Of a DNA stretch of 64,000 nucleotides, positions 17,530 through 27,368 are shown in pieces. Numbering within the stretch: position 1 is the first letter of the stretch; every line of letters begins with the position of its first letter. The notes beneath the pieces are model-generated. The model saw nothing but the letters and a program-made list of their open reading frames with translations. It was not told the origin of the DNA and ran no database searches. A program made the translations under genes and the position numbers. Origin of the DNA: UBA11872 sp965198285 (GTDB lineage Bacteria > Chloroflexota > UBA11872); assembly GCA_965198285.1 (NCBI GenBank), contig OZ240251.1, forward strand, positions 2,976,001 through 3,040,000, given 5' to 3'.

Positions 17530-19098
17530 GTGAACGTGGTGCAACCCCGCCGAGAGCCTGTCACAGACCACGAGACCATCGTGGTGCTCGACTTTGGCGC
17601 CCAGTACAGCCAGTTGATCGCCCGCCGCGTGCGAGAACTTGGGGTCCGAACCATCCTCGCCCCCTGCAACCAACCCGACGCGCTGCGCGTATCCAACCTG
17701 CGCGGAATCATTCTTTCCGGCGGACCCACCAGCGTCTACGACGACGGCGCACCCCAACTGCCATCCACCGTGCTGGCAGCGGGCGTCCCTGTGCTGGGCA
17801 TCTGCTATGGCATGCAGTTGTTGGGGCACAGCCTGGGTGGTTCGGTTGAACCCGCCGACGACCGCGAGTACGGACCCGCGCGCGCACAAATTGCCGACAG
17901 CTCCCATGCCCTCTTTCAGGGAGTGCCGGACGAGATCGACGTCTGGATGAGCCACGGTGACGTAGTTGCGAATGTTCCGCCCGGCTTCCGACCGCTCGCC
18001 CGCACGCATACCTCCCCCGTCGCCGCCATGGGCAACGACAACGGCGTGGTGGCGGTTCAGTTTCACCCCGAAGTCCGGCATACGTCGCACGGCCAGCGCC
18101 TGCTCCGCAATTTCGCGGTCGACATGTGCGGCTGCAGCGGAGACTGGACATCCGCCTCGATCATCGACGAGCGCGTGGCGCAGATTCGGCGTCAGGTCGG
18201 CGGCGGGCACGTGATCTGCGGACTCAGCGGCGGCGTGGACAGTGCCGTCACCGCCGCACTGGTGGCCCGCGCCGTCGGCAACCGGCTGACGGCAATCCTG
18301 ATCGACACCGGCCTGCTTCGCGCCAATGAGGCCAACGAGGTCGAAGCCACGTTTCAGGATGGCTTCGACCTGCGACTGGTCATCTTGGACGCCGCCGACG
18401 AGTTTCTTGGCGCCCTCCGCGGCGTTACCGACCCGGAGGCGAAGCGCCAGATCATTGGCGAACGCTTCGTGCGCGTCTTCGAGCGTGAGGCCTCACGCAT
18501 CGCCAACGCCGACTTCCTGGCTCAAGGCACCATCTACCCGGACGTCATCGAAAGTGGCGGCGTGCACGGCTCGGCCGCCGTCATCAAGAGCCACCACAAC
18601 GTCGGCGGGTTGCCCGACGACCTGGAGTTCGAACTCGTCGAGCCCCTACGCGACCTGTTCAAGGACGAAGTGCGAGCGCTGGGCGCCCTTCTCGGACTCC
18701 CCGACGCGCTGGTCTGGCGGCAGCCGTTTCCCGGGCCAGGACTGGCGGTTCGCATCGTCGGCGAAGTCACGGCTGACAAAGTGGCGCTACTCCAGCAGGC
18801 GGACGCTATCCTGCGGGCTGAAATCGCGGAGGCTGGCCTGGAGCGCCAACTCTCCCAGTACTTTGCCGTCCTGCCCGGCGTGCGGACCGTCGGGGTGATG
18901 GGCGACGGCCGATCCTACGGAGAGCTGGTGGCCTTGCGCGCGGTGACCACGGACGACTTCATGACGGCCGACTGGGCACGCATCCCCAATGATGTCCTCG
19001 CCCGCATCTCGGCCCGCATCGTCAACGAAGTCCCGGACGCCACGCGCGTGGTCTACGACGTGACCTCCAAACCGCCGGGCACGATCGAATGGGAATGA
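17530..19098 (+). CDS. guaA: GMP synthase (glutamine-hydrolysing)
   Basis: About 522 residues if the GTG at 17530 is used; the frame stays open further upstream, two more GTGs follow within ten bases, and no strong ribosome binding site decides. The N-terminal class-I glutamine amidotransferase has ILSGGPTSVYD, GICYGMQLLG with the nucleophilic Cys, and QFHPEVRHT with His/Glu. The ATP pyrophosphatase P-loop is GLSGGVDSAV, and the C-terminal dimerisation domain ends in the typical PPGTIEWE. It aminates XMP to GMP. As first gene of the purine operon it precedes purD, with which it shares a 4-base ATGA overlap. Confidence 0.95.
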   Translation: MNVVQPRREPVTDHETIVVLDFGAQYSQLIARRVRELGVRTILAPCNQPDALRVSNLRGIILSGGPTSVYDDGAPQLPSTVLAAGVPVLGICYGMQLLGHSLGGSVEPADDREYGPARAQIADSSHALFQGVPDEIDVWMSHGDVVANVPPGFRPLARTHTSPVAAMGNDNGVVAVQFHPEVRHTSHGQRLLRNFAVDMCGCSGDWTSASIIDERVAQIRRQVGGGHVICGLSGGVDSAVTAALVARAVGNRLTAILIDTGLLRANEANEVEATFQDGFDLRLVILDAADEFLGALRGVTDPEAKRQIIGERFVRVFEREASRIANADFLAQGTIYPDVIESGGVHGSAAVIKSHHNVGGLPDDLEFELVEPLRDLFKDEVRALGALLGLPDALVWRQPFPGPGLAVRIVGEVTADKVALLQQADAILRAEIAEAGLERQLSQYFAVLPGVRTVGVMGDGRSYGELVALRAVTTDDFMTADWARIPNDVLARISARIVNEVPDATRVVYDVTSKPPGTIEWE

Positions 19099-20390
19099 AG
19101 ATTCTCGTCGTCGGAAGCGGCGGGCGCGAGCATGCCCTCTGCTGGCGCGTACGCGCCGACCATCCTGACGCCGACCTCTGGTGCGCGCCCGGAAACTCCG
19201 CAATCGCGAGCATCGCGACCAACGTCGCGCTGGACGCCGACGACGTATCCGGCCTGGTCAACTGGACCTCAACCAACCGTCCGGACCTCGTGATCGTCGG
19301 CCCCGAGGATCCCAGCGCTCTGGGCCTGGTTGATCGCCTGACGCAAGTCGGCATCCGAACGTTTGGTCCAAGCGCCACCGCGACCCGCCTGGAGTCCAGC
19401 AAGGCCTGGACCACCGAGCTTCTCGACCGCGCGGGAGTGCCGATCCCGGAGTCGGCCATCTTCGACTCGGCGGAAGACGCCCACGCCTACGTTGACGACG
19501 CCGTTGACCCGCTCGTCGTCAAGGCTGACGGACTGGCGCTGGGCAAAGGTGTCCTGGTCTGCGACACACCGGCGGACGCCCACGACGCGATCGACCTAAT
19601 CATGGTCCAGCGCCGATTCGGCGACGCCGGCGGGTCGGTCGTCATCCAGGAACGCTGCTACGGGCCGGAGCTATCGGTCTTTGCGATCTGCGCCGGAACC
19701 GGCTTCCGGATCATTGGCGCCGCCCGCGACTACAAGCGTGCCCACGATGGCGACCAGGGGTTGAATACCGGCGGCGTGGGCGCATACTCGCCCGTGGCAG
19801 ACGCGGACGCGGCGCTCCTTCAGGACATCGCCGACCGCGTCATTGGCCCGACCTTGCAGGCCGCTGCCGACGCCGGAGCGCCGTTCACCGGCGTGCTGTA
19901 TGCCGGCCTGATGCTGACCCCTGACGGCCCCGTCGTCATCGAGTTCAACATCCGCTTCGGCGACCCCGAAGCCCAGGTCATCCTCCCCATGATGCGCGGT
20001 GACCTCGTCGAGGCCATGCTCGCGGCTATCGATGGCGACGTAACAACGGTGGACCTTGCGCCCGATGGAACGGCTGCCGTATGCGTGGTTCTCGCCTCCG
20101 GGGGCTATCCAGGCGACTACGCGACCGGACACAAAATCGACGGCCTGGACGCGTTACCGCCCGGCGCGTTGGCATTCCATGCGGGCACCGAAGTGCGTGA
20201 CGACGGTCTGTACACCGCCGGCGGACGCGTCCTCGGAATCGTGGGCACAGGGCCGGATGTTCCGGCAGCGAGGGCTAATGCGTATGCGGCGGTTGGACAA
20301 GTGACCTTCCAGGATTGCCAGTGGCGAAGCGACATTGCCGAGGCCGAACAAGCACCGGCCCGCCAATCGCAAGCGGTCGTGCTGCCATGA
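19095..20390 (+). CDS. purD: Phosphoribosylamine-glycine ligase (GARS)
   Basis: 431 residues from the ATG in an ATGA overlap with guaA (an ATG two codons earlier is also possible). It has an ATP-grasp architecture: N-terminal KILVVGSGGREHAL, central VKADGLALGKGVLV ATP-binding strand, LNTGGVGAYSP, and the metal-binding EFNIRFGDPEAQVILP motif. It catalyses the second step of purine synthesis, joining glycine to phosphoribosylamine. The last 25 residues (QWRSDIAEAEQAPARQS) extend slightly past the domain. It overlaps purB by ATGA. Confidence 0.95.
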   Translation: MKILVVGSGGREHALCWRVRADHPDADLWCAPGNSAIASIATNVALDADDVSGLVNWTSTNRPDLVIVGPEDPSALGLVDRLTQVGIRTFGPSATATRLESSKAWTTELLDRAGVPIPESAIFDSAEDAHAYVDDAVDPLVVKADGLALGKGVLVCDTPADAHDAIDLIMVQRRFGDAGGSVVIQERCYGPELSVFAICAGTGFRIIGAARDYKRAHDGDQGLNTGGVGAYSPVADADAALLQDIADRVIGPTLQAAADAGAPFTGVLYAGLMLTPDGPVVIEFNIRFGDPEAQVILPMMRGDLVEAMLAAIDGDVTTVDLAPDGTAAVCVVLASGGYPGDYATGHKIDGLDALPPGALAFHAGTEVRDDGLYTAGGRVLGIVGTGPDVPAARANAYAAVGQVTFQDCQWRSDIAEAEQAPARQSQAVVLP

Positions 20391-21724
20391 TCCCCCGCTA
20401 CTCGCGACCCGAAATGGCTGCCGTCTGGGACCGGCAGGTCTACTTCGAAAAGCAGCGCGATGTCGAGCTCGCCGTCGTCAACGCCTGGGCGCGCGCCGAA
20501 CGCATCCCAAGCGAAGACGCCAGAAAACTGATGCAAGCCACCTTCACGCTCGACCGCATCGACGACCTCGAGCGCGTCAACGACCACGAAACCAACGCCT
20601 TCGTCGACGCCCTGGCCGAGTCCGTCGGCCCCGAGTCCCGCTGGCTGCACCTCGGCCTGACCTCCAGCGACGTGCTGGATACCGGCCTGGCCTTGCAACT
20701 GGTCGATGCCGCCGACCTACTCGACCAGCGGCTCGCCACCCTTCAGCAGGTCCTCACCGACCAGGCGCTCACACACAAGCACACCCTCATGATCGGCCGC
20801 AGCCACGGCGTGCACGCCGAGCCGATCACCTTCGGCCTCAAGCTCCTCATCTGGCTGGGCGAAGTCCAACGCCACCGCTCACGCTTGGCTGAAGCACGCG
20901 CCCACATCGCCGTGGGCAAGATTTCCGGCTCGGTCGGCACACACGCAAACGTCCCGCCGGACGTCGAGGACTGGACCTGCGAAGCTCTCGGCCTCGCCGT
21001 GGCGCCCGTTTCCAACCAGATCGTGCAGCGTGACCGCCACGCCCACTTCGTCTGCACGTTGGCCCTCATCGCCAGCTCGCTGGACAAGTTCGCCACCGAG
21101 CTTCGCTCCCTCCAGCGCACAGAGATCCGCGAAGCCGAAGAGCCGTTCGAAGCCGGCCGCCACGGCTCCTCCTCCATGCCGCACAAGCGCAACCCGTCGA
21201 GGTTGGAGCGCATCTCCGGGCTGGCCCGCCTCCTGCGTTCGCACGCACAGGTCGCGCTGGAAAACGTCCCGCTCTGGCACGAACGCGACATCAGCCACTC
21301 CTCGGCCGAGCGCATCATCCTGCCCGACGCCTGCATAGCGCTGGACTACATGCTCTGGCTGTTCATACCCATCGCGCGCGACATGCGGGTCTATCCCGAA
21401 CGCATGGCGGCCAACGTGGAAGCCACGGGCGGCCTCATCTATTCCCAGGGCGTGATGCTCGCCCTGATCCACGCCGGCATGTCGCGGCAGGACGCCTACG
21501 AGATGGTGCAGGAACACGCCTCCGCCGCCTGGGATGGCGGCGCCAGCTTCCAGGACGCCGTGCGCGCCGACACACGTGTCGCCGCCCTGCTGAGCACCGA
21601 ACAACTTGACGCCGCCTTCAGCCCCGCGCCCCATCTGCGCTGGCTCGACACGGCCTACGAACGAATGGGCTTGGAATCCACGCCGGAACCGACGCCGGCG
21701 TCAGCACAGGAGGTCACCTCGTAG
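20387..21724 (+). CDS. purB: Adenylosuccinate lyase
   Basis: 445 residues from the ATG in an ATGA overlap with purD. The fumarase/aspartase superfamily signature loop GSSSMPHKRNPSRLE lies near residue 265, and the LTSSDVLDTGLALQL and GRSHGVHAEP segments supply the other active-site regions. It acts twice in purine synthesis, releasing fumarate from SAICAR and from adenylosuccinate. The stop overlaps the purC GTG by one base. Confidence 0.95.
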   Translation: MIPRYSRPEMAAVWDRQVYFEKQRDVELAVVNAWARAERIPSEDARKLMQATFTLDRIDDLERVNDHETNAFVDALAESVGPESRWLHLGLTSSDVLDTGLALQLVDAADLLDQRLATLQQVLTDQALTHKHTLMIGRSHGVHAEPITFGLKLLIWLGEVQRHRSRLAEARAHIAVGKISGSVGTHANVPPDVEDWTCEALGLAVAPVSNQIVQRDRHAHFVCTLALIASSLDKFATELRSLQRTEIREAEEPFEAGRHGSSSMPHKRNPSRLERISGLARLLRSHAQVALENVPLWHERDISHSSAERIILPDACIALDYMLWLFIPIARDMRVYPERMAANVEATGGLIYSQGVMLALIHAGMSRQDAYEMVQEHASAAWDGGASFQDAVRADTRVAALLSTEQLDAAFSPAPHLRWLDTAYERMGLESTPEPTPASAQEVTS

Positions 21725-22599
21725 TGAGCGGAACCATCACCGAAACCACGCTGTCAGGGCTCACCCTGCTCAACCGCGGCAAAGTCCGCGACATTTATGA
21801 CATGGACGACCGGCTGCTGATCGTCACCACCGATCGCATCTCGTCCTTCGACCACGTCCTCCCCAACCCCATTCCCGGCAAGGGATCCGTGCTTACGGCC
21901 ATGTCGGAGCACTGGTTTCGGTTGACCTCCCACATCGTGCCCAACCACCTCATCACCACCGACGTCGACGAGATGGGTCCCGAGGTCGCCCCCCACCGCG
22001 ACACCCTCCGCGGCCGCACCATGCTGGTGCACAAGGCTGACCGCATCGACGCCGAATGCGTGGCCCGCGGCTACATCACCGGCTCCGGTTGGGTCGACTA
22101 CCAGCGCGACGGCGCGATCTGTGGCATCCCGATCCCCGCCGGCATGCAGGAAGCCGAACCCTTCGACGAAACCCTCTTCACCCCCGCCACCAAGGCCGAG
22201 AGCGGCCACGACGAGAACATCGGCTTCGAGGACTTCCGCTCGATCGTCGGCGACGTCGCCGACCGCCTGCGTGAACTCACCATCGCCGTCTACGAATTCG
22301 GCCGCGACTACGCCAGGGAACGCGGAATCATCCTGGCCGACACTAAGTTCGAGTTTGGATACGTCAACGGCGAAATCACCCTGATCGACGAGGTGCTCAC
22401 ACCCGACTCCTCGCGCTTCTGGGACCTTCGCGAATACCAGATCGGCATGTCGCCGCCCAGCTTCGACAAGCAGATCGTGCGCAACCACCTGATTAGCACA
22501 GGCTGGGACCGCGAACCGCCTATTCCCAGCCTCCCGGCCGAAATCATTGAGCGAACCGGCGCCCGCTACCGCGAAGCCCAGGAGTTGCTTGCTGAATGA
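21724..22599 (+). CDS. purC: SAICAR synthetase
   Basis: 291 residues from a GTG sharing one base with the purB stop (TAGTG). Family landmarks are GKVRDIYDMDDRLLIVTTDRISSFDHVL at the N-terminus, ECVARGYITGSGW, the Asp-rich ATP site, LADTKFEFGYVNGEITLIDEVLTPDSSRFW and SFDKQIVRN. The length is nearer the longer bacterial/eukaryotic PurC type (about 290-300) than the short type. It joins CAIR and aspartate. purE and purK, which make CAIR, are not in the window. Confidence 0.95.
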   Translation: MSGTITETTLSGLTLLNRGKVRDIYDMDDRLLIVTTDRISSFDHVLPNPIPGKGSVLTAMSEHWFRLTSHIVPNHLITTDVDEMGPEVAPHRDTLRGRTMLVHKADRIDAECVARGYITGSGWVDYQRDGAICGIPIPAGMQEAEPFDETLFTPATKAESGHDENIGFEDFRSIVGDVADRLRELTIAVYEFGRDYARERGIILADTKFEFGYVNGEITLIDEVLTPDSSRFWDLREYQIGMSPPSFDKQIVRNHLISTGWDREPPIPSLPAEIIERTGARYREAQELLAE

Positions 22600-22883
22600 C
22601 GGGCCAGCTCTACCGCGCCCGGGTAACCGTTCAGCTCAACGCCGGCGTCAACGATCCGCAAGGCTCGACCGTGCGAGGCAGTCTCCACGACCTGGGGTTT
22701 GTGGAAGTGAGCGAGGTGCGCATCGGCAAGCTCATCAATATCGAGCTGTCGGCGGACAGCGAAACGGCCGCTAGTGAACGCACCGAGGCCATGTGTCGCC
22801 AACTCCTAGTCAACCCCGTCATCGAGTCGTTCGCGATCGAGGCGCTGACGCCCGTCGCCAGCGAAGCCCCGCAACCCGCGTGA
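22596..22883 (+). CDS. purS: FGAM synthase subunit PurS
   Basis: 95 residues with the PurS pattern (ARVTVQLNAGVNDPQGSTVRGSLHDLGF, then RIGKLINIEL). PurS bridges PurQ and the short PurL in the three-subunit FGAM synthase. The ATG lies in an ATGA overlap with purC, and its stop overlaps the purQ GTG. Confidence 0.94.
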   Translation: MTGQLYRARVTVQLNAGVNDPQGSTVRGSLHDLGFVEVSEVRIGKLINIELSADSETAASERTEAMCRQLLVNPVIESFAIEALTPVASEAPQPA

Positions 22884-23572
22884 ACGCCGCGGTCGTCGTC
22901 TTTCCCGGAAGCAACTGCGACGCCGATACGCTGCATGTCCTCGGCAACGTGGTCGGCATGAACGCCCGCTACGCCTGGCACGCGGACACAACCCTGGACG
23001 ACGTGGACCTGGTCGTGCTCCCGGGCGGATTCAGTTACGGCGACTACCTGCGCACCGGCGCCATGGCCGCCCGCGCCCCGATCATGGCGGCCGTGAGGGA
23101 ACACGCCGCCCAGGGCCGGCCGGTCCTGGGCATCTGCAACGGCTTTCAGATCCTTCTGGAGGCCGGCCTGCTTCCCGGCGCCATGCTCTCGAACGAGAGC
23201 ACCGAGTTCCGCTGCGAGTGGACCCACCTCCGCGTGGAATCCACCCACACGCCCTGTACCGCCGCAGCCCAATCCGGTCAGGTATTGCGCCTGCCGATCG
23301 CCCACGCCGACGGCAACTACGTCATCGAACAGGACGGTCTCGCGCGACTGCAAGACGAGGACCGAATTGTCTTCCGCTACGTCTCGCCGACTGGCGACCG
23401 CTCGCCGGACGCCAACCCCAACGGCTCCGTCGACGACATCGCCGGGATCTGCAACGCCGAGCGCAACGTGGTCGGCATGATGCCCCACCCCGAACGCGCC
23501 TCAGAGGCGACCCTCGGCGGCGAGGATGGGCGCGCCATCTGGAAATCGCTCCTCGCCGCGGCAGGCGCATGA
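22880..23572 (+). CDS. purQ: FGAM synthase glutaminase subunit PurQ
   Basis: 230 residues from a GTG in a GTGA overlap with purS; the frame is open further upstream, but homology begins at AAVVVFPGSNCD. It is a class-I glutamine amidotransferase: PGGFSYGDYLRTGAM, GRPVLGICNGFQ with the nucleophilic Cys, and the C-terminal MMPHPERA with catalytic His/Glu. It supplies ammonia to PurL. Confidence 0.95.
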   Translation: MNAAVVVFPGSNCDADTLHVLGNVVGMNARYAWHADTTLDDVDLVVLPGGFSYGDYLRTGAMAARAPIMAAVREHAAQGRPVLGICNGFQILLEAGLLPGAMLSNESTEFRCEWTHLRVESTHTPCTAAAQSGQVLRLPIAHADGNYVIEQDGLARLQDEDRIVFRYVSPTGDRSPDANPNGSVDDIAGICNAERNVVGMMPHPERASEATLGGEDGRAIWKSLLAAAGA

Positions 23573-25794
23573 CGGTTACCCCGACGCACGAGCCGCCCAG
23601 CGACGAAGCCCTCCGCGAAGTCGCTCTGACCCGCGACGAATACCACTTCGCCGCCGATCTCCTGGACCGCCCGCCCAACGCGGTGGAACTGGGAATCATC
23701 GGCGGCATGTGGAGCGAGCACTGCGGCTACAAGCACTCCCGACCGCTCCTCAGCCGCCTGCCCAGCGACGGCCCCCAGGTGCTCATCGGTCCCGGCGAAG
23801 AGAACGCCGGCGCCGTGGACATCGGCCACGGCTTGGCCATCGTGATGAAGATCGAGAGCCATAACCACCCCAGCGCCGTCGAACCGTTCCAGGGCGCCGC
23901 CACCGGCGTCGGCGGCATCCTGCGCGACATCTTCACCATGGGCGCGCGCCCCATCGCCATCCTCGACAGCCTCCGCTTCGGTCCTCTCGACGACCGGCGC
24001 GGACGCTACCTGGCCAACGGCATCGTCGGCGGTATCGGCTGGTACGGGAACTGCATGGGCGTGCCGACGGTCGGTGGCGAGGTCGCCGTCGCCGCCTCCT
24101 ACCGTGGCAACCCGTTGGTCAACGCCATGTGCGTGGGCCTGATCGAGCACGAGCAGCTCACCAGCGCTGCGGCCAGCGGCGTGGGCAACGAGTTGATCCT
24201 GGTCGGTGCCGACACCGGTCGCGACGGTATCCACGGCGCCACCTTTGCCTCGGTCGACGACCCCGAGGCCTCCCACCGCGGCGTGGTCCAGGTCGGCAAC
24301 CCCTTCATGGAGAAGCTGCTGCTGGAAGCCTGCCTGGAGGTCCTGAGCAGCACCGACGCCATACTTGGGCTTCAGGACCTTGGCGCCACGGGCCTCACCA
24401 GTTCGTCCGTCGAATCCGCCGGCCGAGGTGGCACCGGCGTGGCCCTCCACGTGGACCGCGTCGCCCGCCGCGCCTCCGGCATGACGCCCTACGAAGTTAT
24501 GTTAAGTGAGAGCCAGGAGCGCATGCTCGTTGTCGCCGCGCGCGGCCGCGCACACGAAGTCCAGCGGGTCTTCTCCAAATGGGGCCTCCACAGCGACGTT
24601 ATCGGCGAAGTCACCGAATCCGGCCTCCTGGAAGTCATCGACAGCGGCAAGCCCGCGGCCACCTTGCCCATCAACATGCTGACCGACGCGCCCACCTACA
24701 CCTACCCCGTTGAGCGCCCTGCCTATCTCGACGAAGTCGGCGCCCTCGACGTGGAAACCCTGCCCGAACCGAAAGACCCGACCGATGCCTTCCTGCAACT
24801 CCTTGCCTCGCCCAACATCGCCAGCCGCCGGCCCATTTACCGGCAATACGACCACATGGTCGGCGCCAACACCGTCATCGCGCCCGGTGGTGACGCCGCG
24901 CTCCTGCGCATCAAGGGCGCCCCGCTGGCCGTGGCCCTGGCCACGGACGGTAACGGCCGCACCGCCTACCTCGACCCGTACGTTGGCGGTGCCGCGGCCG
25001 TGGCCGAATCCGCCCGCAACGTCTCCTGCACCGGCGCACGGCCCCTCGCGTTCACCAACTGCCTGAACTTCGGTTCGCCCGAGCAGCCGGCCGCGTACTA
25101 CCAGCTGTCCCAGGCCATTGACGGCATGGCCGCCGCCGGCCGGGCCTTCGAGACCCCCGTCATCAGCGGCAATGTCAGCCTCTACAACGAGTCCGGCGGC
25201 CAGGCCATCTGGCCAACCCCCGTGGTTGGAATGCTGGGCCTTCTGGACGACCTGGACCGACGCTGCGGGATGGGCTTTACCAGCGACGGCGACGAAATCG
25301 CCGTTCTTGGCGCAGGACGCCCCAGGCTGGACGGCAGCGAATACCTGTCCGTCGCGCACGGCCAGGTCGCCGGACGCCCGGAAATCCGCTTGGTCGACGA
25401 AGTTGCGGTTCAACGCCTCGTTCGTGAGCTCATTGCCGGCCGCCTGCTGTCCTCCGCCCACGACTGCTCGGACGGCGGCCTTGCAACCGCCTTGGCCGAG
25501 TCCGCCTTCGACGGCGGGCGCGGCGTCCAGGCGCCCGACCTCCCGCTGGCCGGACGCGTCGACGAGACCCTCTTCGGCGAGTCGCAGTCGCGCATCGTCG
25601 TCAGCTACGCGCCCCTGGCTGGCGCGGCCGTGGCCGCCGCCGCCGCTACCCTGTCGGTCCCCCTCACGCCGATCGGCATGGTCGGCGGCGACCGACTGCG
25701 CATCGGCCCGATCGACGTCTCGCTGGCTGAGGCCGAGCGAGTCTGGGCGGAGGGTCTGGAACAGGCGCTAGCCGGACATGCCCCGCCGGGCTAA
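23569..25794 (+). CDS. purL: FGAM synthase large subunit, short PurL type
   Basis: 741 residues, the short form that needs separate PurS and PurQ, both encoded just upstream. Motifs are IIGGMWSEHCGYKHSRPLL at the N-terminus, IESHNHPSAVEPFQGAATGVGGI for the nucleotide site, GLQDLGATGLTSSSVE, and the second pseudo-half with NCLNFGSPEQP and AHDCSDGGLATALAE. It converts FGAR to FGAM with ATP. It starts in an ATGA overlap with purQ and ends inside the first codons of purF. Confidence 0.96.
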   Translation: MTVTPTHEPPSDEALREVALTRDEYHFAADLLDRPPNAVELGIIGGMWSEHCGYKHSRPLLSRLPSDGPQVLIGPGEENAGAVDIGHGLAIVMKIESHNHPSAVEPFQGAATGVGGILRDIFTMGARPIAILDSLRFGPLDDRRGRYLANGIVGGIGWYGNCMGVPTVGGEVAVAASYRGNPLVNAMCVGLIEHEQLTSAAASGVGNELILVGADTGRDGIHGATFASVDDPEASHRGVVQVGNPFMEKLLLEACLEVLSSTDAILGLQDLGATGLTSSSVESAGRGGTGVALHVDRVARRASGMTPYEVMLSESQERMLVVAARGRAHEVQRVFSKWGLHSDVIGEVTESGLLEVIDSGKPAATLPINMLTDAPTYTYPVERPAYLDEVGALDVETLPEPKDPTDAFLQLLASPNIASRRPIYRQYDHMVGANTVIAPGGDAALLRIKGAPLAVALATDGNGRTAYLDPYVGGAAAVAESARNVSCTGARPLAFTNCLNFGSPEQPAAYYQLSQAIDGMAAAGRAFETPVISGNVSLYNESGGQAIWPTPVVGMLGLLDDLDRRCGMGFTSDGDEIAVLGAGRPRLDGSEYLSVAHGQVAGRPEIRLVDEVAVQRLVRELIAGRLLSSAHDCSDGGLATALAESAFDGGRGVQAPDLPLAGRVDETLFGESQSRIVVSYAPLAGAAVAAAAATLSVPLTPIGMVGGDRLRIGPIDVSLAEAERVWAEGLEQALAGHAPPG

Positions 25795-27355
25795 GATGCC
25801 GCACGGGGAGCACGTAGCGGAAGATCCTGCTCTGACGCTGAGCCTGGGTCCGTCTTACGAACCTGCCGCACCCGCCGGATCGCCAAACTTGCGCGAGGCC
25901 TGCGGGGTTATCGGCATCCACGGCGCTACCGACGACGCGGCAATCCAAACCTACTTCGCCCTCTTTGCCGTGCAGCACCGCGGGCAGGAAAGCGCTGGAA
26001 TCGCTGTTGGCGACGGGCAGCGTCTGCACGCCGAACGTCGCATGGGTCTGGTGTCGCGCGTCTTCTCCGACCACCGCCTGGCCCGGCTCAAGGGACACCT
26101 CGCCATCGGCCACTGCCGCTACTCGACCGCCGGCTCCAGCAACTTCTCCAACATTCAGCCCATCCTGCGCAATACCGATATCGGCCCCATGGCCCTCGGC
26201 CATAACGGCAACATCGTCAACGCGCTTGATCTCCGCAGCGACGCCGCCACGGACATCCTGCCCGAGACTTCCACCACCGACTCCGCCGTTATCGCCGACC
26301 TCATCGCCACTGCTCCCGGCGCAACCATGGTTGACCGCGTGCGCCAGGTCGTACCGCGCCTCCACGGGTCGTTTTGCCTCATCATTGCCACGCCCACCCA
26401 GCTGATCGCCGTGCGCGATGGCATGGGCAACCGCCCGCTGTCCATCGGCCGCGCCAACGGAACCCGCGTCATCGCCTCCGAGACCTGCGCGCTCGACACC
26501 ATTGGCGCGGTCTTCGAGCGCGACATCGAACCCGGCGAGATCGTGGCCATCGACGACGACGGCATGCAGTCGATCAAGCTTGAAATGCCCCAGCGCCACG
26601 CCATGTGCGCCTTCGAGTACATCTACTTTTGCCGGCCCGACTCGATGCTGGATGGCGCCAGCGTCCACTCCGCGCGCCGATCCATGGGCCGCCTGCTCGC
26701 CCGCCAGCACCCCGTCGACGCCGACATCGTCATCGGCGTACCCGACTCTGCAACCGCCGCCGCCACTGGCTATGCGGAGGAGTCCGGCCTGCCCTATGGC
26801 GACGGATTTGTGCGTAATCGCTACATTGGCCGCACCTTCATTGAACCCACCCCGCGCCTCCGCAAACTCGGGGTCCGCCTCAAGTACAGCGCGCTACCCG
26901 ATATCACCAGCGGCAAGCGCGTGGTCATGGTGGACGACACCATCGTGCGCGGCACCACCCAGGCCTCGCTCGTCAGGCTGCTGCGCGAAGAGGGCGGCGC
27001 CTCCGAGGTGCACGTGCGCATCACCGCGCCACCAATCCGCTGGCCCTGTTTCCTGGGGATCGACATTCCCGATCCCGACGACCTGATCGCCCACAAGTCG
27101 CTGGTTGACCAGATCTGCCAGGACATCGGCGCCGATAGCCTCGGCTACTCGTCCACGGACAACCTAGTGGAAGCCATCGGACGCTCCCGCGATCGTCTCT
27201 GCTTGGGTTGCTTCACCCACAGCTACCCGCTGGACGTTCAGCTGAGCTTCGACAAATTCCTGCTCGAACGTCCGGAGAACATCGCAACCGCCATGGTTTT
27301 CCCGCGCGAGGCCACCATCGACCGTCTCGAGTCCGGCACTCCCACAACTGGCTGA
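25778..27355 (+). CDS. purF: Amidophosphoribosyltransferase (Fe-S type)
   Basis: 525 residues from the ATG at 25778, overlapping purL by 17 bases; an in-frame ATG at 25796, one base past the purL stop, would shorten it by six. A propeptide of about 35-41 residues precedes the mature N-terminal nucleophile Cys in REACGVIGI, so processing as in the Bacillus-type enzyme is expected. The PRPP loop is VVMVDDTIVRGTT. Candidate [4Fe-4S] ligands are visible in CAFEYIYFC, WPCFLG and the C-terminal CLGC pair. It catalyses the committed first step of purine synthesis. Confidence 0.95.
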   Translation: MPRRAKMPHGEHVAEDPALTLSLGPSYEPAAPAGSPNLREACGVIGIHGATDDAAIQTYFALFAVQHRGQESAGIAVGDGQRLHAERRMGLVSRVFSDHRLARLKGHLAIGHCRYSTAGSSNFSNIQPILRNTDIGPMALGHNGNIVNALDLRSDAATDILPETSTTDSAVIADLIATAPGATMVDRVRQVVPRLHGSFCLIIATPTQLIAVRDGMGNRPLSIGRANGTRVIASETCALDTIGAVFERDIEPGEIVAIDDDGMQSIKLEMPQRHAMCAFEYIYFCRPDSMLDGASVHSARRSMGRLLARQHPVDADIVIGVPDSATAAATGYAEESGLPYGDGFVRNRYIGRTFIEPTPRLRKLGVRLKYSALPDITSGKRVVMVDDTIVRGTTQASLVRLLREEGGASEVHVRITAPPIRWPCFLGIDIPDPDDLIAHKSLVDQICQDIGADSLGYSSTDNLVEAIGRSRDRLCLGCFTHSYPLDVQLSFDKFLLERPENIATAMVFPREATIDRLESGTPTTG

Positions 27356-27368
27356 CCCGGCCGCCGGC

